Assembly (NCBI GenBank): GCA_034437555.1
Contig: DAOTTQ010000064.1
Location: 1-64,000 of the forward strand
Length of the DNA stretch: 64,000 nucleotides
Direction: 5' to 3'
Origin: JANWYT01 sp034437555
Lineage (GTDB): Bacteria > Chloroflexota > Anaerolineae > Aggregatilineales > Phototrophicaceae
Made by a program: the position numbers and the translations under genes. The notes beneath the pieces are model-generated. The model was not told the origin of the DNA and ran no database searches. It saw only the letters and a program-made list of their open reading frames with translations. Of the stretch, positions 24,428-33,921 are shown piece after piece. Each line of letters begins with the position of its first letter. Position 1 is the stretch's first letter.

Positions 24428-26224
24428 ATGGCAGAATACATTCATATCGGCGTGGCGTGGCCCTACACCAACGGCGACCAACACATTGGGCATTTGGCAG
24501 GCGCAAACTTGCCCGCAGATATTTTTGCGCGGTTTAATCGCCTTAAGGGCAATCATGTCTTGATGGTTAGTGGTTCTGATAGCCACGGCACGCCCATTAT
24601 GGTAGAGGCAAACAAGCGCAAAATGACCACGCGCGCCCTCTTTGAACAATATCATGAACGCTTTATCCAAGTCTCTAAGAAGATTGGCATTTCTTATGAC
24701 CTGTATACCCACACAGACACCGAAAATCATCACCGCATCGCCCAAGACTTCTTCAAAATTTTGCTAGAGCGTGGCTATTTGTTCACCCAAAAGCAAACCC
24801 TGCTGTATAGCGAGCTAGAAAGCCGTTTTCTGCCCGACCGCTTTATTGAGGGCGAGTGTTACATCTGTGGCTACAAGGGAGCGCGCGGTGACCAATGCGA
24901 CAACTGCGGTAACTTGATGGATTCTATTAAGCTCATCAACCCCCGTAGTAGCGAAAACCGCGAAGATACTTTAGTCCCGCGTGAAACCGAGCATTATTTC
25001 TTTGATTTAGCCAAGTTTAGAGAGCGCATCTTTAGCTACTTTGATGAACACGAAGGGCATTGGCGCAGTGCCGTAATGAACTTTAGCCGAAACTTCGTTA
25101 AAGATTTACATGAACGCCCCATCACCCGCGACATTGATTGGGGAGTGGCTGTGCCTTTAGAAGGTTGGGAAGCCAAGCGCATGTACGTTTGGTTTGAAGC
25201 CGTTATGGGCTACTTTACCGCCAGCATCGAATGGGCGCATAACAACGGCACGCCCGATGCGTTGAAGGACTATTGGTATAACCCCAACGCCAAGATTTAC
25301 AACTTCTTGGGCAAGGACAACATCCCGTTTCACACCGTCATTTGGCAAGCCGAATTGATGGGTGTGGACGGCATTTACAATGAAGGCGACAGCACCCACT
25401 TACAATTGCCCTATGACATCCCCGCCAATGAGTTTATGAACATTGAGGGCGATAAGTTTAGCAAGTCACGCAATTGGGCGGTGTGGTTGCCCGATGTACT
25501 AGAACGCTATCAACCCGATGCCGTGCGCTATTATGTCACGCGCACCATGCCCGAATTTGCCGATGCTGATTTTTCATGGGATGGCTTTTTAGCCTGCGTC
25601 AACAACGAGCTATTGGCAACATGGGGGAACTTGGTTAATCGGGTGGCGGGCTTTGCTTACAAGCGTTTTGATGGCAAAGTTCCCACATACGATACCCTGA
25701 CAGAAGCCGATAAAGCCATCATTGCGCGCGTAGAAACAGGCTTTGATACGGTGGGCGAATTGCTAGGGCGTGTGCGCCTTAAAGAAGCCCTGATGACCGC
25801 CATGTCTTTGGCAAAAGAGGTGAACGTTTATTTAGATGAACGCGCTCCGTGGAAAACCATCAAAACCGACCCCCAAGACACCGCCCGTAGCATTTATACG
25901 GCGTTGCGTGCCATCGACAACCTAAACACCTTGCTTGCGCCGTTTTTGCCATTTAGCGCACAGCACGTTCACGATATTTTGGGCTATGATGGGCAGTTCT
26001 TTGGGGCATTAGACATCGTAGAGTATCACGAAGAAACACGCTCTCATAAGGCATTGGTTTATGATGGGGGTGGTGTCGTGGGCAAATGGAAAAAAAGCAC
26101 CTTGCAGGCAGGGCAATCGCTTCGGGAGCCAGTGGCACTTTACACCAAGCTAGAACCCGAAGTGATTGATGAAGAACGTGGATTACTAGGTAAACCACGC
26201 ACAGAACGCATCATTGAAGTGTAA
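24428..26224 (+). CDS. metG: Methionine--tRNA ligase
   Basis: MetG charges tRNA-Met (initiator and elongator) with methionine. The 598-residue protein has HIGH at residues 19-22 (GDQHIGHLAGAN), a four-Cys zinc knuckle at about 144-161 (C..C....C..C in CYICGYKGARGDQCDNCG) and KFSKS at about 343-347, a variant of KMSKS. The anticodon-binding helical domain follows. No C-terminal EMAP/Trbp111 dimerisation domain is present. The ATG is preceded by GGAGG. The promoter, leader peptide and attenuator described upstream point to regulation by charged tRNA-Met. Confidence 0.97.
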   Translation: MAEYIHIGVAWPYTNGDQHIGHLAGANLPADIFARFNRLKGNHVLMVSGSDSHGTPIMVEANKRKMTTRALFEQYHERFIQVSKKIGISYDLYTHTDTENHHRIAQDFFKILLERGYLFTQKQTLLYSELESRFLPDRFIEGECYICGYKGARGDQCDNCGNLMDSIKLINPRSSENREDTLVPRETEHYFFDLAKFRERIFSYFDEHEGHWRSAVMNFSRNFVKDLHERPITRDIDWGVAVPLEGWEAKRMYVWFEAVMGYFTASIEWAHNNGTPDALKDYWYNPNAKIYNFLGKDNIPFHTVIWQAELMGVDGIYNEGDSTHLQLPYDIPANEFMNIEGDKFSKSRNWAVWLPDVLERYQPDAVRYYVTRTMPEFADADFSWDGFLACVNNELLATWGNLVNRVAGFAYKRFDGKVPTYDTLTEADKAIIARVETGFDTVGELLGRVRLKEALMTAMSLAKEVNVYLDERAPWKTIKTDPQDTARSIYTALRAIDNLNTLLAPFLPFSAQHVHDILGYDGQFFGALDIVEYHEETRSHKALVYDGGGVVGKWKKSTLQAGQSLREPVALYTKLEPEVIDEERGLLGKPRTERIIEV

Positions 26225-26230
26225 GGGCTA

Positions 26231-27175
26231 TTATTTAAGCTGGGCTTCCGCAACCTGAAGCGCATCGTGGGTAAGCCCTAAGCGTGTAAAAATCACCATT
26301 GCCTCTCGAAAGAGGGGCGATGCTTGCACGCGGTTTCCACGTTTGACAAGGCTTTTGGCACGCGCAAAAATGGTTCGAGCAATCTCGGCATCTGCGTTGA
26401 TGTGCTGAAAAGCCGCAATGGCACTTTTATAATAGGTATCAGGAGAGGAAGGCATCGTTGCTATGGGGCAATCGCCCAACCCCGTAACAGCATCGCCCAT
26501 CACGCGCCACACATAGCCAATTTCACGTTGTTCACCGCCACGCATTGCCGCTTCATAAGCTTGATAGCCTTTTTCCCACGCCAGCGCATTATCACCACGA
26601 TAAAGCGCAACGTGCGCCATACCACACAGCAGTTCTGCCATAGTACTGTCATTGTGTTCAACAATGTCTTCTTGGCACAGCACATAGGCATCTTCAAAGG
26701 CTTCTAGTGCGCTTTTGGAATCATTTAAGGCTAGGAAGACCCACCCCTGATTACCACGTGCGTAAGTTTTGATGCTGTTATGTTCTATTTCATCCGCCAC
26801 TTTGTAGGCGCGTTGACACAGGGCAAGGGCGCGGGCGTAGTCGCCTTTATCGCGGTAATTTTCGCCTTGGTTCAGGTCAATACCTGCCAACCGCATACGA
26901 TTGTTGACCCTTAAAAAGAAGCGTTGTGCTTTGTCATAATGTTCAATGGAACGGTTGACATCGCCCAAGTCTTGGTAAATATAGCCCAATACATGCGCCA
27001 CACGCCCCTGATTGGCAAGGTGCTTTTCGGCGCGGGCGTTTTGTTCTAGTGTCTGTAATTGTGTGAGGGCATCAACTAAGGGCAATGCCCCACTTGACCA
27101 CGCTTCTAACAGCATTTGACAAGCACGGTCAAATTCTGGCGTGGGGTCTAAATCGTGTAAAGATGAGGTGGGCAT
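26231..27175 (-). CDS. Tetratricopeptide-repeat protein
   Basis: A 314-residue soluble protein made of TPR helix pairs, for example AHVLGYIYQDLGDVNRSIEH, DKGDYARALALCQRAYKVAD, GNQGWVFLALNDSKSALEAF and CGMAHVALYRGDNALAWEKG. No signal peptide, membrane helix or enzymatic domain is visible, so it is likely a scaffolding or signalling helper. It is convergent with metG (6 bases between stops) and lies 27 bases downstream of a PAS histidine kinase on the same strand. A two-gene operon with the kinase is likely, which suggests a signalling role. Confidence 0.85.
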   Translation of the reverse strand: MPTSSLHDLDPTPEFDRACQMLLEAWSSGALPLVDALTQLQTLEQNARAEKHLANQGRVAHVLGYIYQDLGDVNRSIEHYDKAQRFFLRVNNRMRLAGIDLNQGENYRDKGDYARALALCQRAYKVADEIEHNSIKTYARGNQGWVFLALNDSKSALEAFEDAYVLCQEDIVEHNDSTMAELLCGMAHVALYRGDNALAWEKGYQAYEAAMRGGEQREIGYVWRVMGDAVTGLGDCPIATMPSSPDTYYKSAIAAFQHINADAEIARTIFARAKSLVKRGNRVQASPLFREAMVIFTRLGLTHDALQVAEAQLK

Positions 27176-27202
27176 GAATCCTACTTCTTTGCGTATAAAA
27201 AA

Positions 27203-28627
27203 TTAAGCACATGGCAAAATAAACCCAAAAACGCTTCCACGCCCTATTTCGGAGCGCACATACACTTCTCCCCCCAGCTTGTCGATGATGCGTTTGACAA
27301 TGCTTAGCCCAAGCCCATGCCCCTTAACCTGCATCTCGCTTAAGCGTTCAAAAGGCACAAAGAGCTTATCCATCTTTTCTGGGGGAATACCGTTACCATT
27401 GTCCTTCACCCAGTACAAAATGCGCGCATCTTCTAGCCTATCTGCTCCAATTTCAATACGGGAGCTGGCACCGCCGTACTTGATGGCGTTGCTAATATAA
27501 TTTGTCCACACTTCCTCTAGCCATGGCGCATACCCCAGCGCGAAAGGCAATGGGTCTTTGCAAACCACCGTTGCGCTGTACTGTTGCATTATGAAGCGCA
27601 TCAACGTCAATGACTCATGGAGAACCTCGTTCATATCTACCGCGACGGGCTGAACTTCGGATTGGCGCATGTGTGCTAGTAGCAATAGCTCATTGATAAT
27701 GCTAATCATCTTGGCGGACGTGCTACCGATAGACTGCAACGATTCGCGCACTTGGTCAACTGTCATTACGTCATAGTCACTATCCAGCATGGTCGCAAAT
27801 CCCACCAAAACCGACAATGGGTTTTTTAGGTCATGGGCAACGGTATGTGAAAAGGTGTCTAGTTCTTGGTTGCGCTCTAAAAGTTCTTCTTCCATACGGA
27901 TGCGGTCGGTAATGTCAGTAATAATTGACATGCTCCCCTGATACTTACCATGTGCATCCAAAATAGGTGTTGCACTAATGAGGGCATGGATAATGCCCCC
28001 GCCTTGCCGTAGCATCCGCAGCTCAAAAATAGAGCTTTCGCCATTCTTCCGCCGCAGAATGTTTTCCTCCACAAGGGGGTAATCCTCTGGGATGACCAGT
28101 TCTTTAGCATCAATGGCGTAGACATAGGAACGATGCACATTGAGCATTTCGCAAAAACGGTCATTGGTAAAAATAATACGCTCATCAGGCGATTGCACCA
28201 CCACACCACTAGGCATAATGTCTACCATACGCCCGTAATTGTCTTCAGTTTGGCGCAACGCCCGCTCAATTTGTAAATTAGTCGTAACATCCATCACGTT
28301 GGCATAAATTAATTCAGTGTCGTTGACGCGTACTTTGATGGCATTAACGCGCACATCACGCACGCCACCATCTGCCGTGCGATGACGCACTGTGAATACC
28401 TTTTGCTCACCCCTAACGACCCGCTGAATATTTTCAACGGCAATGTGGGGGTCTATGCTTAGATGGCTAAGGCTCATGTGTATGAGTTCATCGCGTGAAT
28501 ACCCATAAAAGACACACGCCGAAGGATTCGCATCAATAACAGAGGCGTCTTGTGGATTAAGCAACAAGGCGACCGCTGGATTGTTGTCAAAAAGCACTTG
28601 ATACAGTTCACCGCTTGGGGAATTCAT
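27203..28627 (-). CDS. PAS-domain sensor histidine kinase (soluble)
   Basis: The 474-residue protein has two PAS units in the first 240 residues (VLFDNNPAVALLLNPQDASV and YGRMVDIMPSGVVVQSPDER). They are followed by HisKA with the phosphorylated His in FSHTVAHDLKNPLSVLVGFA, and HATPase_c with EVWTNYISNAIKYGG (N box), VKDNGNGIPPEKMDKLFVPF (G1) and GHGLGLSIVKRIIDKLGGEV (G2). There is no membrane segment, so it senses a cytoplasmic signal. No partner response regulator gene is adjacent; the neighbour is a TPR protein 27 bases downstream. Confidence 0.93.
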   Translation of the reverse strand: MNSPSGELYQVLFDNNPAVALLLNPQDASVIDANPSACVFYGYSRDELIHMSLSHLSIDPHIAVENIQRVVRGEQKVFTVRHRTADGGVRDVRVNAIKVRVNDTELIYANVMDVTTNLQIERALRQTEDNYGRMVDIMPSGVVVQSPDERIIFTNDRFCEMLNVHRSYVYAIDAKELVIPEDYPLVEENILRRKNGESSIFELRMLRQGGGIIHALISATPILDAHGKYQGSMSIITDITDRIRMEEELLERNQELDTFSHTVAHDLKNPLSVLVGFATMLDSDYDVMTVDQVRESLQSIGSTSAKMISIINELLLLAHMRQSEVQPVAVDMNEVLHESLTLMRFIMQQYSATVVCKDPLPFALGYAPWLEEVWTNYISNAIKYGGASSRIEIGADRLEDARILYWVKDNGNGIPPEKMDKLFVPFERLSEMQVKGHGLGLSIVKRIIDKLGGEVYVRSEIGRGSVFGFILPCA

Positions 28628-28753
28628 TCCCTTGCGCCCTTTCGGCTTATTTCGTCTTATTAACTATCGGTTGAATGACAATTCTTGGCAAGGAAGTTAA
28701 TCAACATTCAAACCGTTTTATGACGAAGGTCACGCAAAAGGGCAGTTATTATG

Positions 28754-30139
28754 TTACACAGTGTTATCTTTGGTGATGATGGGGTGTTCTTTGGGTGGAA
28801 AGAACGCCATTGGCACAAGCACCCAAAAGCAAAAGAGCGTGGGTAAAATATAACGGGGCAACGCCAAAACCACAATGTGAATGAGCGTCGTATAGGCAAT
28901 AAAGCCCAACACAGGAAGCATAGTGCGCCACGCCCGACGCGCACGCCACGCGCCTACTAGCCCCAAAATGATGCCCACAAAATGCATCACATACAGCAAG
29001 AGCTTTTGCCAAAAATTATCGCCACTGATAAGGCGTTGGAGGCCTTCTAAGGAAAAACCATCGCCTGCCCAGTCTTGTAAAAGTTGGCGTAGGCTTTCGC
29101 CCCCTAGGATTGTGGCAATGGCGGGCAAGCTATACGATTCAGCAAGTTCGGTCAGGCGCAGACGCACATACCCCCCAATATCCGATGTGATGACGGCGGA
29201 CACTTGCTCTACATAGCGCGAGTTTGGCACTTTTACGCCACAATCACTTTCACAGCCCTCTACAAAGTCCTCTGGGCGCAGAAGTTGTGCATCATTTTCT
29301 TGAGGAGAGCCATCCGTTGTGACTGCGCCACGCCACACAGAAGGCATAAATTGGTCACTGGCAATCACAAAGCGGTTAAATTGGCTTAGGTTGTGGATTG
29401 TCCATGTACTTACGACAGCACTATATGCCCCGATTAACAATAGCCCCGACAGCACAAACGCCCGCCAAGCACGTTGGGGCATTGCAAAGTACACCATGCC
29501 CAGATGAAACAGCAAACCTAAAGGAAAGAGCAAGCCCACAGCACGAGTAAGCGTTGCCAAGCCCAGCGTTGCGCCCGCGCTCACCAATCCCCACCGTGAC
29601 ACGCTACCCTCAGAGGCAGATGCCAACGAGCGCACATACAGCCACAGCCCACTCATGATGAAGAACACATACAGCGTTTCGGTTAAAATTTGGGTGGGCA
29701 TAATGACATTAGACGGCTCAAACGTTATTACTAGCGTTGCCAGCCAAAAAGCGCGTTCTTGCCCAGAAATACGCCACGCCAATAACCCACAAAGTACCGC
29801 CGTTGCCAAGCTAAGGACAATTTGTGACAGCCAAATGCCCCAAATCGCGCCAGCACCGTCTAGCCACAGTTGCCAGCCCCCCACATAAATAAGGTACACA
29901 GGCGCAGTAGGAATAACGCTATTGTAAAACTTTAGCCCATAAGACGATTCCCCGAACAGCCTACCGCTAACGATACCCTCACCATTGGCAAGATACCACT
30001 GATTATCACCCCCGCCATCAGTGTATTGGGCAAGGGGGTTTTCATTGGCAAGAAGGGTATAGCGCAGGGCAAACCCTAGCACCATCACCAATAATAAGAC
30101 AATTAGGCGCGGTGTATTAAGGCGTGTCGGGTGTGTCAT
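28754..30139 (-). CDS. Membrane glycosyltransferase (GT39/ArnT-like family)
   Basis: A 461-residue polytopic protein of about ten to twelve hydrophobic helices. After the first helix comes an extracytoplasmic loop with YTDGGGDNQWYLANGEGIVSG, the acidic DxxDxWY-like site typical of the GT-C dolichyl-phosphate-mannose type enzymes such as PMT/ArnT. Its product would transfer a sugar from a lipid carrier outside the membrane. The ATG at 30139 overlaps the end of the upstream zinc-motif gene by 23 bases, so both are coupled. Exact substrate is unknown. The C-terminal membrane segments show no other domain. Confidence 0.8.
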   Translation of the reverse strand: MTHPTRLNTPRLIVLLLVMVLGFALRYTLLANENPLAQYTDGGGDNQWYLANGEGIVSGRLFGESSYGLKFYNSVIPTAPVYLIYVGGWQLWLDGAGAIWGIWLSQIVLSLATAVLCGLLAWRISGQERAFWLATLVITFEPSNVIMPTQILTETLYVFFIMSGLWLYVRSLASASEGSVSRWGLVSAGATLGLATLTRAVGLLFPLGLLFHLGMVYFAMPQRAWRAFVLSGLLLIGAYSAVVSTWTIHNLSQFNRFVIASDQFMPSVWRGAVTTDGSPQENDAQLLRPEDFVEGCESDCGVKVPNSRYVEQVSAVITSDIGGYVRLRLTELAESYSLPAIATILGGESLRQLLQDWAGDGFSLEGLQRLISGDNFWQKLLLYVMHFVGIILGLVGAWRARRAWRTMLPVLGFIAYTTLIHIVVLALPRYILPTLFCFWVLVPMAFFPPKEHPIITKDNTV

Positions 30140-30419
30140 ACGGGTTAATTCCGCCTTCGGTATCTTTACGAATCTCTTGTTCCCAAGGACGCTTTGCTTG
30201 CCCTTGATAGCCCATCTCACGAAGGCGTTGGGTTTCTAATTGTTCTAGTTGGTCGGCAATTTTACCATAGTCGGCGGGCGGGATGGCGCGGTCAACGCCA
30301 TCAACACGATAGGTATAGCCCACGCCCCCACACCAATCACACTCGGTCGATTCGTCCGTAAGGTCATCCATAAACCAGCCGAAGCCCTCACAACTCACGC
30401 ATTGTACAATGTCCATCAT
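30117..30419 (-). CDS. Small protein with DnaJ-type CxxCxGxG zinc motif
   Basis: A roughly 100-residue protein starting at the ATG at 30419 (a second ATG follows at 30416). It holds one pair of motifs, CVSCEGFG and CDWCGGVG, like the cysteine-rich zinc sites of DnaJ, separated by an acidic DDLTDESTE loop. The rest is helical and charged (GKIADQLEQLETQRLRE). Two knuckles would bind one Zn. Its last 23 bases overlap the membrane glycosyltransferase start, so the two are cotranscribed. I do not know its function. Confidence 0.7.
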   Translation of the reverse strand: MMDIVQCVSCEGFGWFMDDLTDESTECDWCGGVGYTYRVDGVDRAIPPADYGKIADQLEQLETQRLREMGYQGQAKRPWEQEIRKDTEGGINPYDTPDTP

Positions 30420-30537
30420 TACACCCTCACAAATTGCTCTACACCAACAAAACGTAGGCATTATAGCATAACTTGGCTTAGGGATTGATTGCCTGAACGC
30501 TTACGGTTATTCTCATCAGTAACAGTTTGCCCATGCG

Positions 30538-32061
30538 ATGATGAACAATCCAATGAACAAATTCCTTATTCCCGATGACACACAGCCCCGATTACCCGCC
30601 ACCCAACCCCTTGCGCCTATCCGCAAACAATCGCGTTGGGTGTGGCTAGTCTTGATGTTTTCTAGTGCCATTACGCTATTTGCAACGCTAGGATGGGCAT
30701 TAAACTTACGTGAGGTGCGCGTGCCACAGGTTGCCCCTGCGTTGGTGGTGGTGGTGGACGATGGCAAACGTACCGACTATCAAACAGTAGCAAGCACAAT
30801 CGGCGAATTTTTAGCACAGGCGGGCATTACGATTGGGACGGACGACAAACTTTCCGAAAACCCTACCACATCCATCAGAGAAGCCACCATTTTGACCATT
30901 GTACGGGCGCGTGACGTGTTACTAATGCTTGATGGTAAAAGCCAAACCCTTCGCACCGCCTACCAAATGCCGTTTGACATTCTAAAAGAAGCCAGTATCA
31001 CGCTCAACGAAAATGATTTGGTGTGGCTAGACGGCGTACAAACCAAAGCCTCTGAGGTGCTATTGTGGACAATCCCAAGCCAACAAATTGAAATTCGGCG
31101 TGCCGTTGAAGTGGTGGTCATAGACAATGGACAAGAGACAAGCTTTATTAGTACATCGCCCACTGTTGGCGAAGCCCTGCTAGAAGCCAATATCACGCTG
31201 TATCTAACGGATATTGTGCGCCCTGCCATTGGCGAACCGCTAACCACCGCCACGCGCATTATCATTACCCGCGCCCAACCCATTTTTATAGAATTAGACG
31301 GCAAACGCATTGAAACCCGTGTGCAAGGGGGGACAGTGTCGGATGCACTCTCCGAGGCGGGCGTGGCACTCATTGGGCTAGATAAGGTATTCCCTGATGA
31401 AAGCTCGCTGGTGACTAGTGGCATGACGATAGATGTCATTCGGGTCACCGAAGAAACCTTGTGGGAAGATGCGCCTCTACCGTATGAAAGCACGTATCAA
31501 GCCGACCCCAACTTACCATTAGACACGCGCCAAGTAAGCCAAGCGGGGCAAAATGGCATCCTACGGCAGTATGTACGGGTACGCTATGAAGATGGGCAAG
31601 AAGTGACCCGTGAACCCGCCAACCAAGAAATTATACAAGCCCCCGTTGCGCAAGTGGTGTCCTATGGCACGCAGATTGTGCTATACACCGCAGACACGCC
31701 CGACGGCACAATCACGTATTGGCGTAAATTGCGCGTCTTTGCTACCAGCTATCACCCCGCCGAACTGGGCGGAGACAACATTACCGCCATCGGTGAAGTG
31801 GTACGGCGTGGTATCATTGGCGCAGACCCCAAAATCATCCCCTATCGCACGTCCGTTTATGTGGCGGGCTATGGGACAGGCATTATTGCCGATACGGGCG
31901 GTCCTCGTAGCAGTCCCTATTGGATTGATTTGGGGTATGAAGATGAGGAATATGTGCCGTGGGCAAGGTATGTAGACTTGTACTTGATTGCGCCCGCCCC
32001 TGCTAACGTCAACTATTTATTGCCAGAGTGGACACCGCTAAGAAACACAAGCGGTTGGTAA
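30538..32061 (+). CDS. DUF348/G5/3D-domain cell-wall protein
   Basis: The 507-residue protein has a short cytoplasmic N-terminus, a hydrophobic anchor (WVWLVLMFSSAITLFATLGW), then three DUF348 repeats (each with a VVVDDGK or VMLDGK start and a GEFLAQAGI-type helix). A G5 domain follows, around QVSQAGQNGILRQYVRVRYE and QEVTREPANQEII. The C-terminal 3D domain has three conserved Asp-like acids (SYHPAELGGDN, GIIGADPKIIPYRTSVYVAG, IADTGGPR, YIDLG). This is the layout of YabE/stationary-phase survival proteins that bind or cut peptidoglycan. The ATG pair at 30538 has no strong ribosome site. It is upstream of rsmA with 50 bases between, a common pairing. Confidence 0.9.
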   Translation: MMNNPMNKFLIPDDTQPRLPATQPLAPIRKQSRWVWLVLMFSSAITLFATLGWALNLREVRVPQVAPALVVVVDDGKRTDYQTVASTIGEFLAQAGITIGTDDKLSENPTTSIREATILTIVRARDVLLMLDGKSQTLRTAYQMPFDILKEASITLNENDLVWLDGVQTKASEVLLWTIPSQQIEIRRAVEVVVIDNGQETSFISTSPTVGEALLEANITLYLTDIVRPAIGEPLTTATRIIITRAQPIFIELDGKRIETRVQGGTVSDALSEAGVALIGLDKVFPDESSLVTSGMTIDVIRVTEETLWEDAPLPYESTYQADPNLPLDTRQVSQAGQNGILRQYVRVRYEDGQEVTREPANQEIIQAPVAQVVSYGTQIVLYTADTPDGTITYWRKLRVFATSYHPAELGGDNITAIGEVVRRGIIGADPKIIPYRTSVYVAGYGTGIIADTGGPRSSPYWIDLGYEDEEYVPWARYVDLYLIAPAPANVNYLLPEWTPLRNTSGW

Positions 32062-32111
32062 CACGCCTAAGAGCGCATTACACGGCGCAAAAGAGAAAAG
32101 AGGAACACGCC

Positions 32112-32936
32112 ATGAACCCCAAACAAACGATGAACGATTACGGCTTAGACCCGAAGAAAAGTTTGGGGCAAAACTTTATGCACGACCCGAACACGATAGA
32201 GAAAATTGTGCAAACCGCTGACCTGCGCCCCGAAGAAATTGCCCTAGAAATAGGACCCGGCACAGGCGAACTAACAGCAGCTTTGGCACGGATGGCTAAA
32301 AACGTGATTGCCGTTGAAATTGATGAACGCCTAACGCCCATCCTAGAGGCGCGCTTTCGCACTACACCCAACGTCTACTTTGTGTTTGATGATGTGCTAA
32401 AAACAGATACCCTGTCTTTAGTGGGGGCAAAGCCGTATAGCGTGGTGGCAAACGTACCCTATTACATCACCAGTGCTATTTTACGCCATGTGCTAGAAGT
32501 GCCTCATAAGCCTCGCCGTGTGGTCATTACCATGCAATACGAAGTGGCACAGCGCATTACCGCAAAAGTGGGTGATTTATCGCTCTTAGCGGTGAGTGTG
32601 CAGTATTATGGCAAGCCTAGCATTGTGTCACGGCTAAACCCTGCCGTCTTTTGGCCCCGCCCCGATGTTGAGAGCGCAGTGGTGCTGATTGAGCCTTACA
32701 CCACGCCTATTGTGGACGCGCCTAATGATGTGGCGTTCTTTAGGGTGGTGAAGGCGGGCTTTAGCCAAAAGCGCAAACAGCTTAGAAATTCGCTTTCCAG
32801 TGGCTTAGGCATTAAATCCGCCGAAGCCGAAGCCTTTATCATTGAAGCCAAGCTAGACCCCTCACGGCGTGCCGAAACGCTAACGCTGGAAGAATGGGCA
32901 AGCCTGGCGCGTGTGGCGTATAACGCGCTCGGCTAA
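32112..32936 (+). CDS. rsmA: 16S rRNA dimethyladenosine transferase
   Basis: RsmA (KsgA) dimethylates two adjacent adenines in helix 45 of 16S rRNA late in 30S assembly. The 274-residue protein begins with MNPKQTMNDYGLDPKKSLGQ, contains KSLGQNFMHDPNTIEKIV, the SAM-binding LEIGPGTGELTAALARMA, and the catalytic NVPYYITSAIL (N-x-P-Y). The C-terminal helical domain ends in SLARVAYNALG. The ATG at 32112 follows an AGAGGA site; the long frame start at 32028 sits inside the upstream gene and is rejected. Confidence 0.97.
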   Translation: MNPKQTMNDYGLDPKKSLGQNFMHDPNTIEKIVQTADLRPEEIALEIGPGTGELTAALARMAKNVIAVEIDERLTPILEARFRTTPNVYFVFDDVLKTDTLSLVGAKPYSVVANVPYYITSAILRHVLEVPHKPRRVVITMQYEVAQRITAKVGDLSLLAVSVQYYGKPSIVSRLNPAVFWPRPDVESAVVLIEPYTTPIVDAPNDVAFFRVVKAGFSQKRKQLRNSLSSGLGIKSAEAEAFIIEAKLDPSRRAETLTLEEWASLARVAYNALG

Positions 32937-32945
32937 TCAAGTGAG

Positions 32946-33860
32946 CTATAGTAAAGCGTGGATGGCGGGGAATTGTTGATTTAGCTGAAGCAATAAAGCG
33001 CGAGCAATGGGGGTAAACGGATGACGTTTATCCCATAACAGCGTGATATGGCGCGACAACGGCACTTCATCCAACGTCAAGCATTTTAAGAAGCCCGATT
33101 CCACTTCACGCTTTACGCTATAGTCGGGCAAAATGCTAATGCCGATATTGGACTGTACGGCTTGCTTAATGGCTTCTAGGTTGTCAAATTCGCCCACAAT
33201 ACGCGGCTTTACCTGATATTTGCTCATGAGGGTATCTTGCCAAACACGAGTACGGCTGTGGGGTTGGCGCGTGACAAAGGGTTGTTCGTGCAGATGTTGA
33301 ATAGGGATATGCGTTTCGTTTGCCCAGCCGTGCTGGGGGGCAACCACCACAAATAGCTCTATCTCACGGAGGGGCAGTTTTCCCAAATACGGCTGATTGC
33401 TACTGTCTAGCTCACCTTCTACAAACCCCAAATCATAACTAGAGTTCATCACGCCCGACACAATATCGGTGGTGACGGCAGTTTGAAGCGTCACATTTAG
33501 GTTAGCGAAACGTTCCCTAAAGCCCTTTACCCATTCTGGTAGCAAATAGCCACTAATGCCCGGCGTTGCGCCCATGCTAAGTTGTCCGCTGGTTAAATTT
33601 TCCACGTTGGTAACGGCGGCTTCGGCTTGTGCCACAAGGTCTAAAATTTGGCGCGTGTAATCGTAAAGCGTTTCGCCCGATGGCGTTAGGATAGCGCCAC
33701 GCTGACGGCGATTAATCAAAATCGCGCCGAGTGAGTTCTCTAAATCTTGCACATGCTGGCTAACGGCAGGCTGGGTAATCATCAAGCGTTTTGCCGCCGA
33801 GCTAAAACTGCCTTCTTGTACCACTGCCGCAAAAATTTCTAATTTGTATAAACTTAGCAT
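32946..33860 (-). CDS. LysR-family transcriptional regulator
   Basis: The 304-residue protein has the standard LysR N-terminus: helix-turn-helix at about 1-60 with EIFAAVVQEGSFSSAAKRLM and ITQPAVSQHVQDLENSLG. A linker helix then runs into a PBP2-like effector domain (from about 90) with LSMGATPGISGYLLPEWVKG as its first segment and GLGSN-like loops later. Most LysR regulators control a divergent gene. Here the upstream side faces the 3' end of a glycosyltransferase, so its target is not obvious. It is convergent with rsmA. Confidence 0.93.
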   Translation of the reverse strand: MLSLYKLEIFAAVVQEGSFSSAAKRLMITQPAVSQHVQDLENSLGAILINRRQRGAILTPSGETLYDYTRQILDLVAQAEAAVTNVENLTSGQLSMGATPGISGYLLPEWVKGFRERFANLNVTLQTAVTTDIVSGVMNSSYDLGFVEGELDSSNQPYLGKLPLREIELFVVVAPQHGWANETHIPIQHLHEQPFVTRQPHSRTRVWQDTLMSKYQVKPRIVGEFDNLEAIKQAVQSNIGISILPDYSVKREVESGFLKCLTLDEVPLSRHITLLWDKRHPFTPIARALLLQLNQQFPAIHALL

Positions 33861-33891
33861 TGTTCAACGTCCGTTTATGATTCGTAAGGAC

Positions 33892-33921
33892 ATTATACGT
33901 TACATGGCAAGGATTCTGCAA
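33892..33921 (-). promoter_or_regulatory. Candidate promoter of the LysR gene
   Basis: On the minus strand a TATAAT (33897-33892) is preceded by TTGCAG (33921-33916) with an 18-base spacer. Predicted start is about 25 bases before the ATG at 33860. The 33898-34032 stretch shows no gene. Confidence 0.45.

Noticed and set aside
26324..26707. 127-codon plus-strand frame inside the TPR gene
   Set aside because: Antisense to a well-formed TPR gene and lacking any domain or start signal.
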